Origin: Amantichitinum ursilacus
GTDB lineage: Bacteria > Pseudomonadota > Gammaproteobacteria > Burkholderiales > Chitinibacteraceae
Direction of reading: 5' to 3'
DNA: 64,000 nt
NCBI RefSeq assembly: GCF_001294205.1
Contig: NZ_LAQT01000010.1
Location: 248,001-312,000 of the forward strand
The position numbers were made by a program, and so were the translations under genes. Shown one piece after another: positions 53,950-63,031 of the stretch (position 1 is the first letter of the stretch; each line of letters opens with the position of its first letter). The notes under the pieces are model-generated. The model saw only the letters and a list, made by a program, of their open reading frames with translations. It did not search any database and was not told where the DNA came from.

Positions 53950-54240
53950 TCAGACCAGCGCCACGCTGGCGCACATCCGTTTGATTTCTGGTACGCAAGA
54001 GCCGCACACCGTGCCGCAGCCCAGCTTGGCTTTCAGCGTATCCAGCCCGTCGCCTTGGGTAACGCGCGCGCGGATGGCCGATTCTTTAACCTGTTTGCAG
54101 TTGCACACCACACGATCTGGTACCGTACCGGCCAGGCTGTTGAACACTTTGATGCGTGGGCCTTGCCACGGCTGGGCGTCCACCAGTTGTTGCACCAAGG
54201 CGGCCGCGCCCGAGGTGTCCCCGGCCCACACGCACCTCAA
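53950..54240 (-). pseudogene. nasA: C-terminal fragment of assimilatory nitrate reductase NasA
   Basis: Only the last 96 codons remain: RIKVFNSLAGTVPDRVVCNC and KQVKESAIRARVTQGDGLDT, then LGCGTVCGSCVPEIKRM, the BFD-like [2Fe-2S] domain (CxC...CGxCxPE). It is followed 19 bases downstream by cobA, the usual neighbour. The gene is cut at about 54240, where a plus-strand ClC sequence begins without any gap. Confidence 0.8.
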
Positions 54241-55165
54241 ATTGCACTGGATGTGGTGGCCCGCGCTGGGCGGTTTGGTGGTGGGTGTTGGTGGGTACCT
54301 GCAACCGCGGGCGCTGGGCGTGGGCTATGACGTGATTGGCGATCTCCTGAGCCATCGCCTCGCCATTGGCGTGGTGCTGGCCTTGCTGGCAGCCAAAATG
54401 GTGATGTGGATTGCGGCCTTGGGGTCCGGCACATCAGGCGGGGTACTGGCACCGTTGCTGATGCTGGGTGCGGGCCTGGGCTTGGTGCTGTCGCCGTGGT
54501 TGCCCGGGGGTTCGCCCGCTTTATGGGCTTTGGTCTGCATGGCTGGCGTGCTGGCCAGCGTGCTTGGGGCACCGGTCACCGCCATTGTATTTGCGCTGGG
54601 TTTGACCCACGCCGCCGACGCACTTTTGCCCCTGTTGTTGACGGTTGCTTGCGCCTATGGGGTGTCGACCATCTGCCTGCGCCGGTCGATCATGACCGAG
54701 AAAATTGCCCGTCGCGGCCTGCATATCTATCGTGAATACAGTGTGGACCCGCTAGAAACACACCACGTGGCCGATCTGATGACCAAAGCAGTGATCAGCA
54801 TCGACGCGGCAACGCCTTGCGCCATCGCGTACCGCCAGTAATGTGCTCAACGAGGCGGCCATCGAAGCTATCCGGTGTTGCGGGGCACTGAGTTGGTGGG
54901 CATGCTGGACCGGGACACCCTGCGCGGTCATGAGCAAAGTCACGAAGCATGTGGCAATATGTTTACGCCGGGAATGGTAGCGCACTGGCTGGGCGCAGAG
55001 GCTAAAGCCAGAACGGCCGCAGCCCAGATGATCGAACAGAAGGTGTCTGTCTTGCCAGTGCTAAACGCCGCTCACCAACTGATCGGGGTGATTACGCTGA
55101 GAGACGTGCTAGGCCCGCAACTAGCACAACACCGCGAAGAAACGGCCCTCGAAAGGCGAATGTGA
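54241..55165 (+). pseudogene. ClC chloride-channel gene with CBS domains, 5'-truncated and frameshifted
   Basis: From 54241: LHWMWWPALGGLVVGVGGYL, AAKMVMWIAALGSGTSGGVL (ClC GSGTSGG motif), and LAPLLMLGAGLGLVLSPW, to CBS-like HHVADLMTKAVISIDAATP. The frame ends at 54841. In another frame the second CBS unit follows: LRGTELVGMLDRDTLRG, then MIEQKVSVLPVLNAAHQLIG and VITLRDVLGPQ to 55165. The N-terminal half of the channel is absent. Confidence 0.85.
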
Positions 55166-55467
55166 CCTTATTCTTCTGCGGCACGCCGTACTTCTTTTCA
55201 GACCCGCCGACCTTGGGCATGGGGCGTAAGGGTAGCAGCAGAGAGAGTCACTAAGTGAGCGCTCCATTTCAGGGAATATCGCAGCTGCGTCCGCCCTGTC
55301 TATGACACGCCTGTCAGCGCAATAGTTGCGCAGATGGAGCGTTATCCGCTTTCCTCATGCTTTTTAGGTTGGCAAGAGTCCTGTCTCGCCAATAAGCTCA
55401 TGCGCTTCAGCGGGTTCGACAAAGTACGCGCGGCGTGATGTCGTTCGTGACAATGGGAGATTGCGGA

Positions 55468-55707
55468 ATGACTGTGGAGAAAGCCATAGAGGTACTGGAA
55501 TACAGAGGCTGCCGCATCGCTGTCAGCCTGCATGAGACGGATAAGGGTGGGTTTCGGACGGCGATTACAGTCAGCCGCAAACATCCGGGTGGATCCGGGG
55601 GAGCAACACGCGTAATCAGTTGTCCCGGCGAGCTGACCAAGGGCGGGGTTGCGCTTGCAAGAGCGCATGCGGTCGCCGTGGCATGGATCGATGAAAATTG
55701 GGCATGA
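55468..55707 (+). CDS. Conserved 79-residue protein, intact copy
   Basis: MTVEKAIEVLEYRGCRIAV, then SLHETDKGGFRTAITVSRK and LARAHAVAVAWIDENWA. I choose ATG 55468 because GGGAG lies 8 bases upstream; earlier ATGs at 55438 and 55453 are in frame. No family recognised. The protein is short, with a helix-strand-strand-helix feel. A decayed inverted copy lies at 39934-40170, which shows the sequence is an old gene and not chance. Confidence 0.7.
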   Translation: MTVEKAIEVLEYRGCRIAVSLHETDKGGFRTAITVSRKHPGGSGGATRVISCPGELTKGGVALARAHAVAVAWIDENWA

Positions 55708-55751
55708 GCGAAATACCTCAACCAGATTTCTGGCGATCTAGCGCGTTCAGG

Positions 55752-55862
55752 TCAGTGACCGCGCCGACTATCATAAATTATGAAAAAGCCTGCTATAAAG
55801 CCCGCCCCCGCGCTACCCCAAGATAACCGCAGCCACCATTTCGAATGTTTTCAATTCCGGGT
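55752..55862 (-). pseudogene. Fragment of the small membrane protein gene
   Basis: Minus-strand reading WGSAGAGFIAGFFIIYDSRRGH and stop, as in the gene at 39441-39889. Upstream of this the frame is broken, and similarity ends near 55862. Confidence 0.65.
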
Positions 55863-55889
55863 GGGTGCTATGAAGAACATTCGCACAGG

Positions 55890-56040
55890 CGAAAGAGGAA
55901 CGCATTGTTCAGCGAAACCAACTGATCATTACCCGCGTTACCCGTTACTACCGCGTTTTTGCCGCCACTTAGCGTGACATTACCTGAGCCGACCCCTGTT
56001 AACGAGAGCCCGTTAACAGAGTAGCTGACCGACGACTGGA
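55890..56040 (-). pseudogene. Fragment of an RTX-like repetitive protein
   Basis: Minus strand reads SYSVNGLSLTGVGSGNV, TLSGGKNAVVTGNAGNDQLV, and SLNNA. The GNAGND stretch and the beta-roll-like pattern resemble RTX/calcium-binding or haemagglutinin-type repeats. No start, no stop-to-stop gene; a remnant only. Confidence 0.45.
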
Positions 56041-56451
56041 TTAACGGAGCGACGTAGCCCTACTGATACGGGCCTTCCTGCCCCCAACCTGATCGTCCGT
56101 AACCGCCAAAGCGGCCACAGCCATCTCTACTACGCGATTCCCCCTGTTTGTACGACTCCCGCTGCCCGCAGCAAGCCCATCGCGTACATGAATGCCATCT
56201 ACGAGGCTTTCGCTGCCCGCCTCAAAGCAGACTCCGCCTTTCACAGTGGCCCCATGGTCAAAACGCTTGGCCATCCTTGGTGGCGAACTCACGAGCTACA
56301 CGCCCATATTTACGAGCTTTGGGGGTTGGCGGACTACGTGGACTTGGATTGGTCCAGCTCGTGGGGGAAGAGGCCTCACGTCGAGAAGGTAAGCCACTCG
56401 CGGCATTGCATCCTCTTCGAGCAACTGCAGCACTACATTTGCTGCATTTGA
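56041..56451 (+). pseudogene. Plasmid replication initiator (Replicase family), truncated
   Basis: One open frame reads LPAPNLIVRNRQSGHSHLYY, AIPPVCTTPAARSKPIAYM, AIYEAFAARLKADSAFHSG, LGHPWWRTHELHAHIYELWG, LADYVDLDW and SRHCILFEQLQHY. The N(x)GH(x)H-LY-I order, the LKAD...G segment, the WR--EL---IYEL-LADY-DL segment and the SRHC-LFE segment follow the PF03090-type replicases of ColE2-like plasmids. The N-terminus lies directly at the junction with the RTX-like fragment, and the protein ends about where the family's second half should begin. Confidence 0.65.
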
Positions 56452-56606
56452 CGCACGCCGATATCGGCTCGCAGAACGCATAATTTGCACGCGCCTAGCT
56501 GGCTCGCGCCGGGTTTCCTTGGCGGTAGAAGATTAGTCGACCGACATGCGTGTCGCGTACACTATTTTCCGCGAACAGGTACCGTGCTGGTTAAAAGCTG
56601 AATCGG

Positions 56607-56858
56607 ATGAAGAACGATACGAATTTCGAGCGCGAGCGCCAGCTGGGACAACCACTGGGCCTATGGGCGCGCGCTTTAAAGAGTGATTTGCTCATCCCCG
56701 AGAATTTTTTGAACGTGCGAAGCCATCCGGATAAGAAACTGCCCGAGCGGTCTGAACAGACGCTCCCAAAGGGGCATTGGCGACGGGCTGTCCATGCTTG
56801 CCGGGGCAGTGTCGAGATTTCAGTATGCAATGGTTGCCGTAGCTGGAATCGAATATGA
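56607..56858 (+). CDS. Doubtful 83-residue ORF coupled to the next gene
   Basis: MKNDTNFERERQLGQPLGLW... No similarity known. Its TGA overlaps the next ATG (ATGA), which is the main reason to list it. No good ribosome binding site. Confidence 0.3.
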   Translation: MKNDTNFERERQLGQPLGLWARALKSDLLIPENFLNVRSHPDKKLPERSEQTLPKGHWRRAVHACRGSVEISVCNGCRSWNRI

Positions 56859-57088
56859 AACCAATCATTACTTATGTCGTCCAATATCGTTCGGAGACCG
56901 AAGCAAAGGCAGCGGCTCAAAAACACATTGATAATGGAGAGGAGCCGCAAGTTATTGTCAGTTTTCCGGATCCTGACGCGAACAATGACCGCCCCGGACT
57001 AAGATTGGAGCAGGTGTGGGATTATCCAACCGCGACGTGGGTTTCTAAGGGACGGGAAAGAGCCACCTATGAAGCTCTCGGCGTATGA
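56855..57088 (+). CDS. Unknown 77-residue protein
   Basis: Starts MKPIITYVVQYRSETEAKA and ends VWDYPTATWVSKGRERATYE ALGV. A soluble, acidic small protein with an alpha-beta feel; family not recognised. GGAAT lies about 7 bases upstream. Confidence 0.5.
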   Translation: MKPIITYVVQYRSETEAKAAAQKHIDNGEEPQVIVSFPDPDANNDRPGLRLEQVWDYPTATWVSKGRERATYEALGV

Positions 57089-57164
57089 GCTCAGGCGCTG
57101 TTTATAAAGGTTGATTATCTCTGCTACAAGGAGGTTTGTTGGCTGCCTGCTGGCTAAAATAAAG

Positions 57165-57629
57165 TCAGTAGGGCGGTAGCCCCGCTTCTTCGAGAAAGCG
57201 CTTATAGTCATTTACCGAAGGTGGTTCCTTGTTCGCACTTGTGGCCTTCGCGCGAGCTAGCTCCCCCAAGAGACAAATCCGTATTGCCACTCCGTCAGCG
57301 ACAGTCAACCCAGTCGCGGACCACAGAGACACGGTTTTCCATTGACTGTTCAAGTCGTCAAACTCTTCGAGGACTCCCGATGCTTTCCGGCAGTCTGCAA
57401 AACTGACCCGGTTCCGAGCAAACGAAACTAGTCCTGCTTGGTGCCAGCCCGTGAGTAAAGAGTCGTATTCTCCAAAAGTCGCGGTCTCTATATACCCCAT
57501 TACGACAACGTCCCTTGCGAAAGCGATTGGGACAGGCTCCGCATATACGTCCTTACTGGCGAATAAGGACGCGAGGAGAAAGGTCGATGCTTCCAAGAGC
57601 CTGTGGTTCCCGAAGTTTACAAAAAACAT
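57165..57629 (-). CDS. Unknown 154-residue protein
   Basis: MFFVNFGNHRLLEASTFLLA..., with a hydrophobic stretch at about 11-25 that is not a clear signal peptide. Central FARDVVVMGYIETATFGEYDS and a helical C-terminus. AGAGG lies 7 bases before the ATG. No family recognised. Confidence 0.55.
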   Translation of the reverse strand: MFFVNFGNHRLLEASTFLLASLFASKDVYAEPVPIAFARDVVVMGYIETATFGEYDSLLTGWHQAGLVSFARNRVSFADCRKASGVLEEFDDLNSQWKTVSLWSATGLTVADGVAIRICLLGELARAKATSANKEPPSVNDYKRFLEEAGLPPY

Positions 57630-57768
57630 TCGATTGCCTCTTCTATGGCAGCATCTGTATTTAGCGTTTGCATGATTTTATGTTTAAACGGATTTAAAAC
57701 TAAAATTCTGGCAAATTTATCCAGGATCGCCGATGCCGATCATACCTCTGGCGATGTAGGGACGCGTT

Positions 57769-57978
57769 ATGACACGGACTAACATGAAGGCTGCTGAGGA
57801 AGCACACCTAGAATACCTCGCCGCAGCTGAGGCCTATGGGCGGGCACTCAAAAATCCTGAAGTTTCGCCACAAGAGTGTGAACGGTTGTTGATTGTTCAC
57901 GAGGCGGCACGAATGCGATGGGCACAGCTTTTGGCCGCTGACTCGCTCAATGGTGCAGGCCCAAATGGACCCACTTAA
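57769..57978 (+). CDS. Unknown 69-residue helical protein
   Basis: Almost wholly helical by composition (AAEEAHLEYLAAAEAYGRAL, CERLLIVHEAARMRWAQLLA), possibly a helical hairpin. GGGA about 8 bases upstream. Ends tail-to-tail with the next gene, overlapping by four bases. Confidence 0.5.
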   Translation: MTRTNMKAAEEAHLEYLAAAEAYGRALKNPEVSPQECERLLIVHEAARMRWAQLLAADSLNGAGPNGPT

Positions 57979-58232
57979 AGGATTTCATCGCGGCGCCCGT
58001 TCTTCTCGGTGCTTTTGGATTCATCCGCCGAGGCCAGAGAGAGTAGCCTGGCGAGATGCGCATAGGCCACCACAGCCGCCTTGAGGTCTAGCGCAGCGTT
58101 AGCCACCGAATGTCCTGTGCCGGCGGAACGCAGTGCCAAACAAAGACGAGCCGAGCAGCGTTCCCAGCTTGCCAACGCTTCACTCGTTAATGCCACGAGG
58201 GTTATTTGTTCAGCTCTATATCCCGGATCCAT
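57975..58232 (-). CDS. Unknown 85-residue helical protein
   Basis: Helical, Ala-rich (ALASWERCSARLCLALRSAG, AALDLKAAVVAYAHLARLLS). Start at 58232 with GAGGAAG just upstream. Convergent with the gene at 57769. No family recognised. Confidence 0.5.
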   Translation of the reverse strand: MDPGYRAEQITLVALTSEALASWERCSARLCLALRSAGTGHSVANAALDLKAAVVAYAHLARLLSLASADESKSTEKNGRRDEIL

Positions 58233-58382
58233 ACTTCCTCTGAATCTCAGGTCCTAGTTTGATCGTCTTGGCGATTAAGCTCCAAAATGTTGCCGCAGTC
58301 AAGAATGCGTCCTATCGTCGCTAATGCGACGAGTCTCTATTGCCGGACTATGCTGAACCGATTGCATGGAGAATCCCTGACA

Positions 58383-61300
58383 ATGCTGTCCAAGAGCCAC
58401 ATTATTCTTGCCGCTATCCTTTTTGCGACGCTGGCCATTGCGAGTATGGGGTTAAGCCGCTACATCTATTTGCAGAACCAGCAACGAATACGACAGGATC
58501 TGGAGGAGGTGGCCCTCGACACGTCAAATGCAATCCAAGAGCGGCTACTGAAGTATGAGGACGGTCTGCGAAGCGCACGGGGCGCAATACTTGCAATCGG
58601 AAGTGGAGAGATTAGTCGTTCCGCTTTCAGTCATTTCAGCCAATCTCTCGACATGACCCGCGCCTTTCCGGATTCGGAGGGGATTGGATACGCGGAACGT
58701 TTTTCAACATCAGGGTTTGCTTCACTTCAGGAGCGAATGCGACTCGACGGCATTACGCCTTTTACGATAAAGGAACTGGGTCCAAGCTCCCCCCCACATT
58801 ATGTCGTTTTATTTGTGCAACCGGAAAGGGAGAACGCGGCTGCTATAGGCGTTGATCTCGCTTCGGAAGTGGAGCGCCGTATTGCTGCAGAGGTGGCAAT
58901 GCGCACGGGCAATGCCACTATGACAGGCCCCCTTAGCCTGGTACAAAAGCAACGTGACAAGGGTCAATCATTCCTGCTTTTGCTCCCTGTCTATCGAACC
59001 GTCTCTGGCATCACCCCCTCCACATTGAAGGAGAGAGAAGAACAGCTGACCGGCTGGACTTTCGCGGCGTTGTCTAGGGGGCCATTGCTTTCAGGAGTGG
59101 GACATAACCTTGCAGATTTGCGGATGGTTATCCAGGACGCGACGGAGACCCCTAAATCTCTTCCGTTCTTTGATAACCGGGCGGCCGGTGAATTGTTGCC
59201 ACTCCACTGCTGGGTGGAGAGGTCTTTCTATGGGCGCCACTGGCGAATCGGACTTTTTGCAACCCCCGAGTTTGCGGCGCGCCTTCATCTTCCAGATCCG
59301 GAGCTGGTCTTACTAGGCGGTCTTGGCCTGTCCGTTTTACTGTCAGCGTTAGTACTTAGTCTCTCAATAGGCCTAGCCCGCCGTCATCTCTTGGCGGTTG
59401 AGCGCGCGCGAATGTCGGCCATTATTGAAGATTCGGAAGACGGAATTATTGCCAAGACTCTTGGCGGTGTCGTTCTCAGCTGGAACCGTGGCGCTACCCA
59501 AATTTTTGGATACCTGGCAGAAGAAGCTATCGGAAAACCACTCACCGAACTAATTATTCCCCCGGACCTTTGGCACGAAGAGGCGGAAGTGCTGGCGCGA
59601 GTGACACGCGGGGAACATGTCCCCCACTTCGATACCCGTCGCTATCGCAAGGACGGCGAGATGATCGATGTTTCCGTGACGGTTTCCCCTATACGCAATG
59701 AAGGCGGGGCGATAGTCGGCGCATCTAAAACCGTACGCGATATTACGGCACAGAAGTCGGCCGAATCCCAGATTCGACGATTCAATACACGACTGGAAGC
59801 CGAGGTCGAGCAACGTACGGCAGAGTTGGAAAGCACGCAGCGAGCGTGGCGCACGGTACTTGATGCTGTTCCATCAATGATCGGGTACTGGGATGCACAC
59901 CTGGTCAATCGCGTGGCCAATCGTGCATACCATGAATGGTATGGAATGCCCGACGGATATATGGAAGGGCGAGCCCTGCCTGATATCCTCGGTCCTGCGC
60001 GCTTCGAACAGTACCGGCCAAGGATTGAAGCGGCGCTCTGCGGCAACCTCCAGTCGTTCGAGCTGGACGTTTTTCATGATAGCAAGGGCGTTCGCCGGCT
60101 GCTGGTTCAGTATCTTCCGGACACCCTCGACGGCAGTACCGTTGGTTTCTACGTGTTGGCTACTGACGTTTCCGAACTGGCTGATAACCGGAACCGCCTC
60201 GCTGCAGCGCTTGCCGAACGGCAATTGCTGCTGGAAACGATTAATACTCACTTGTTGTACCTGGTCACTGATTCAAAGGGAAATATCACCGAGGTAAATG
60301 AAAAGTTTTGCGAAGCCACTGGCTACGCCAGCCAAGAGCTGTTGGGCGTTAACTTTCGTGCATTGCCGTGGAGCGATGAATCCCGCGGACGCTGGCGAAC
60401 CATTATCGGTGAGCTCCTCGGGAGACGCGTGTGGCGGGGGGAAATTAGCGCTTTCAGCAGAAAGGGGGGAAAGATCTGGATTGAGACTGTTATCGCTGCA
60501 GATGCAGGACAGGGCGGTGGGGACCAGCAATATGTGGCTGTAGGCGTCGACGTGACTAAAGCGCACGAAGCCAGCCGCGAAGCATCGCGGCTTGGCGTTA
60601 TGCTGCAGAATGTCCTGCGAGCTGCTTCAGGCATATCAATTATTGCGACCGACCGTGACGGCGTAATCCAGATGTTTAACGAAGGAGCTTGCCGGCTGTT
60701 GGGGTGCGCCGCCGAGGATGTTCTGGGTAGGCGTAGCATCGCGTCATTTCATGCTGCTGGCGAGCTGGAGCATCATGCTTTGGAAATTGAGGCCTCAGAA
60801 GGCATCTCTCTGACCGAATTTGAATGTCTCATACATGGCGTCGACACAAAAGGCAGCCAGACCCATGACTGGACCTACGTTGACGCAAGCGGAGGCCAAG
60901 TGCCAGTCTCCGTGACGATGAGTTCTATTGTCGACTCCGAGAGCGGCAGCATACAGGGCTACCTTGCAGTAGGCGTTGATATAAGAGCTCAGCGAGCGTT
61001 CGAGCGAAAACTGATACAGGCTCGAAATGCCGCAGAAGAAGCAAGCGTCGCAAAAAGCAGATTTATGGCAAACATGAGCCACGAAATACGCACGCCTCTG
61101 AACGCAGTCATTGGCTTGCTACAGCTATTAATGCAAGCCGTCGTCGACGAACGACAGCGCGACCACGTCGTAAAGGCACATGGCGCGGCGCTCTCCCTTC
61201 TGGAATTGCTAAACGATATTCTGGACTTTGCAAAGATTGAAGCAGGAAAGCTTGAACTCGACCTTGGAAGCTTCGAGGTCGAGCAATTATTCCGTGAGCT

Positions 61301-62957
61301 CGGTACCATCCTTTCCGGCAATCAGGGCAGCAAGCCGGTGGAAATCCTGTTTGAAATCGACGGCTCCGTTCCGCCGATCCTTATTGGCGACCGCGTGCGG
61401 CTTAAGCAGGTGTTGCTGAACATAGGCGGGAATGCGCTCAAGTTTACTGAGCGCGGTCATATCATAATTCGGTTACGCGCGATTGAAGTGACCGCGCTGA
61501 CCGCGCATGTTTGTTTCAGTATTGAGGATACTGGTATAGGCATTGCCAGGGAAAATATTGAACGAATATTCGAGGGTTTCACACAGGCCGAAGCATCGAC
61601 CTCAAGACGATTTGGCGGCACCGGGCTGGGATTAGCGATTTCGCGCCGGCTTGTTCGTTTGATGGGCGGAAATCTGCAGTTAAGCAGCGAACTCGGTAGG
61701 GGAAGCACGTTTTCCTTCAACGTTAGGTTTGGCATTTCGAAGCGCAATGCCCTACTCGGTAAGCCTTTTGTTCTTCAGTCCCTGAACATCCTGATCGTTG
61801 ACGACCGCCATGAGTCTGGGGAGATACTTGAAGCAGCGCTGAATGGGACAGGATGGCATGTCGACTATGTCGATAGCCCTTTCACGGCAATGGATGCCCT
61901 GTACAGGGCGGAACAGCTCGGTAAGGCTTACGACGTTGTGGTTATGGATTGGCGCATGCCGGAACTGGATGGTCTTTCAACAGCTCGCTACATTCGCTCC
62001 CAATCCGCTCAAGCGCCTGCTGTCATTATTGTCAGTGCCTACGGTCGAGAAGAACTGGCGGCTGCTTTGGAAGAGCCCAATGCCCCCATGGTAGAAGTGC
62101 TGAGCAAGCCCGTTACACCAGGTCAGTTGATCGAGGCTATCCACAAAGCAGCCGGCGAAAACGTCCGCGGTGAGGCCGGGGCGGGGCCGGGCGTTGTTGA
62201 CATCACACCGGAGCGCTTGGCAGGTGTCCACATTCTGGTCGTTGAAGATAATGAACTGAATCGCTTGGTGGCCAGTGAGTTGTTACGCCTCGAAGGCGCA
62301 ATCGTCTACCTTGCGGAAGGAGGGCTTTCAGGCGTCGAACATGCGACTGCCAATCCAGCGTTATATGACGTCATTCTGATGGACGTTCAGATGCCGGATA
62401 TTGACGGGCTCGAGGCCACGAGGCGCATTCGCGCAAACGAAGCGACGAAGGGAGTGCCGATCATGGCGATGACTGCCAACGTGTCGGAAGAGGATATCCG
62501 CAAATGTCTCGACGCTGGCATGGACGGCCATATCGGAAAGCCCATCGATATGGATGAACTCGTTGGCGCAGTGCGGCGGGTGACAAAGGTAGAGGTTGGC
62601 CAGAACATGGCAACCAGCGAAGAGGAGGCACCGATAGCCGAGCCTGTGGGGGTCCTTCTGAATCGTTTTGCGGGACGCAGTGAGGTTTTAAAGGCAGGAG
62701 CTCATGCGTTTGGTCCGGAGTGCTTTCGTTTGCTGGATAGCCTCGAACACGCGACCGAGCCGGACCATCAGGCAGCAACCTTTCACGCTCTTAAGGGTAT
62801 GGCAGGGACAATGGGTGCTCTTAAATTGGCGGCTGTGGCGAAGCGGTTTGAGGGGCAAGTGCGCCGCACCGGTCTCGATGCAACCGACGTTGCAGGGTTG
62901 CGCGCACTCGCTGCTGAGACAGCAGACCATTTATTAAGATATGCCGCCGAGCTTTAA
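58383..62957 (+). CDS. Hybrid histidine kinase: CHASE - 4 PAS - HisKA - HATPase - 2 receivers - HPt
   Basis: 1,524 residues from ATG 58383 (GGAG 11 bases upstream; earlier in-frame starts to 58287 exist). TM1 about 5-27; periplasmic CHASE domain about 40-290 (GIGYAERFS, FVQPERENAAAIGVDLASE); TM2 about 308-332. PAS domains begin near 342, 488, 615 and 736. HisKA: FMANMSHEIRTPLNAVIG (His about 900). HATPase: EDTGIGI, GGTGLGLAISRRL. Receiver 1 about 1135-1255 (VVMDWRMPELDG), receiver 2 about 1283-1400 (DVILMDVQMPDIDG), then HPt (FHALKGMAGTMG). A full phosphorelay in one chain, so the output regulator or cyclase must be encoded elsewhere. Confidence 0.93.
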   Translation: MLSKSHIILAAILFATLAIASMGLSRYIYLQNQQRIRQDLEEVALDTSNAIQERLLKYEDGLRSARGAILAIGSGEISRSAFSHFSQSLDMTRAFPDSEGIGYAERFSTSGFASLQERMRLDGITPFTIKELGPSSPPHYVVLFVQPERENAAAIGVDLASEVERRIAAEVAMRTGNATMTGPLSLVQKQRDKGQSFLLLLPVYRTVSGITPSTLKEREEQLTGWTFAALSRGPLLSGVGHNLADLRMVIQDATETPKSLPFFDNRAAGELLPLHCWVERSFYGRHWRIGLFATPEFAARLHLPDPELVLLGGLGLSVLLSALVLSLSIGLARRHLLAVERARMSAIIEDSEDGIIAKTLGGVVLSWNRGATQIFGYLAEEAIGKPLTELIIPPDLWHEEAEVLARVTRGEHVPHFDTRRYRKDGEMIDVSVTVSPIRNEGGAIVGASKTVRDITAQKSAESQIRRFNTRLEAEVEQRTAELESTQRAWRTVLDAVPSMIGYWDAHLVNRVANRAYHEWYGMPDGYMEGRALPDILGPARFEQYRPRIEAALCGNLQSFELDVFHDSKGVRRLLVQYLPDTLDGSTVGFYVLATDVSELADNRNRLAAALAERQLLLETINTHLLYLVTDSKGNITEVNEKFCEATGYASQELLGVNFRALPWSDESRGRWRTIIGELLGRRVWRGEISAFSRKGGKIWIETVIAADAGQGGGDQQYVAVGVDVTKAHEASREASRLGVMLQNVLRAASGISIIATDRDGVIQMFNEGACRLLGCAAEDVLGRRSIASFHAAGELEHHALEIEASEGISLTEFECLIHGVDTKGSQTHDWTYVDASGGQVPVSVTMSSIVDSESGSIQGYLAVGVDIRAQRAFERKLIQARNAAEEASVAKSRFMANMSHEIRTPLNAVIGLLQLLMQAVVDERQRDHVVKAHGAALSLLELLNDILDFAKIEAGKLELDLGSFEVEQLFRELGTILSGNQGSKPVEILFEIDGSVPPILIGDRVRLKQVLLNIGGNALKFTERGHIIIRLRAIEVTALTAHVCFSIEDTGIGIARENIERIFEGFTQAEASTSRRFGGTGLGLAISRRLVRLMGGNLQLSSELGRGSTFSFNVRFGISKRNALLGKPFVLQSLNILIVDDRHESGEILEAALNGTGWHVDYVDSPFTAMDALYRAEQLGKAYDVVVMDWRMPELDGLSTARYIRSQSAQAPAVIIVSAYGREELAAALEEPNAPMVEVLSKPVTPGQLIEAIHKAAGENVRGEAGAGPGVVDITPERLAGVHILVVEDNELNRLVASELLRLEGAIVYLAEGGLSGVEHATANPALYDVILMDVQMPDIDGLEATRRIRANEATKGVPIMAMTANVSEEDIRKCLDAGMDGHIGKPIDMDELVGAVRRVTKVEVGQNMATSEEEAPIAEPVGVLLNRFAGRSEVLKAGAHAFGPECFRLLDSLEHATEPDHQAATFHALKGMAGTMGALKLAAVAKRFEGQVRRTGLDATDVAGLRALAAETADHLLRYAAEL

Positions 62958-63031
62958 GTAATGGGCCTGCTCACTGTTGCGTCTTGCTCGCGGAACACTG
63001 CTCACCCTCGGAGCTACACAACATGACCGCG

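Larger units (their letters stand above)
55436..55862. repeat. Inverted duplication flanking the island, right arm
   Basis: Reverse-oriented partner of 39775-40200. This arm carries the intact 79-residue gene and only the last part of the membrane-protein gene. The 270 bases before it (55166-55435) show no gene. Confidence 0.8.
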
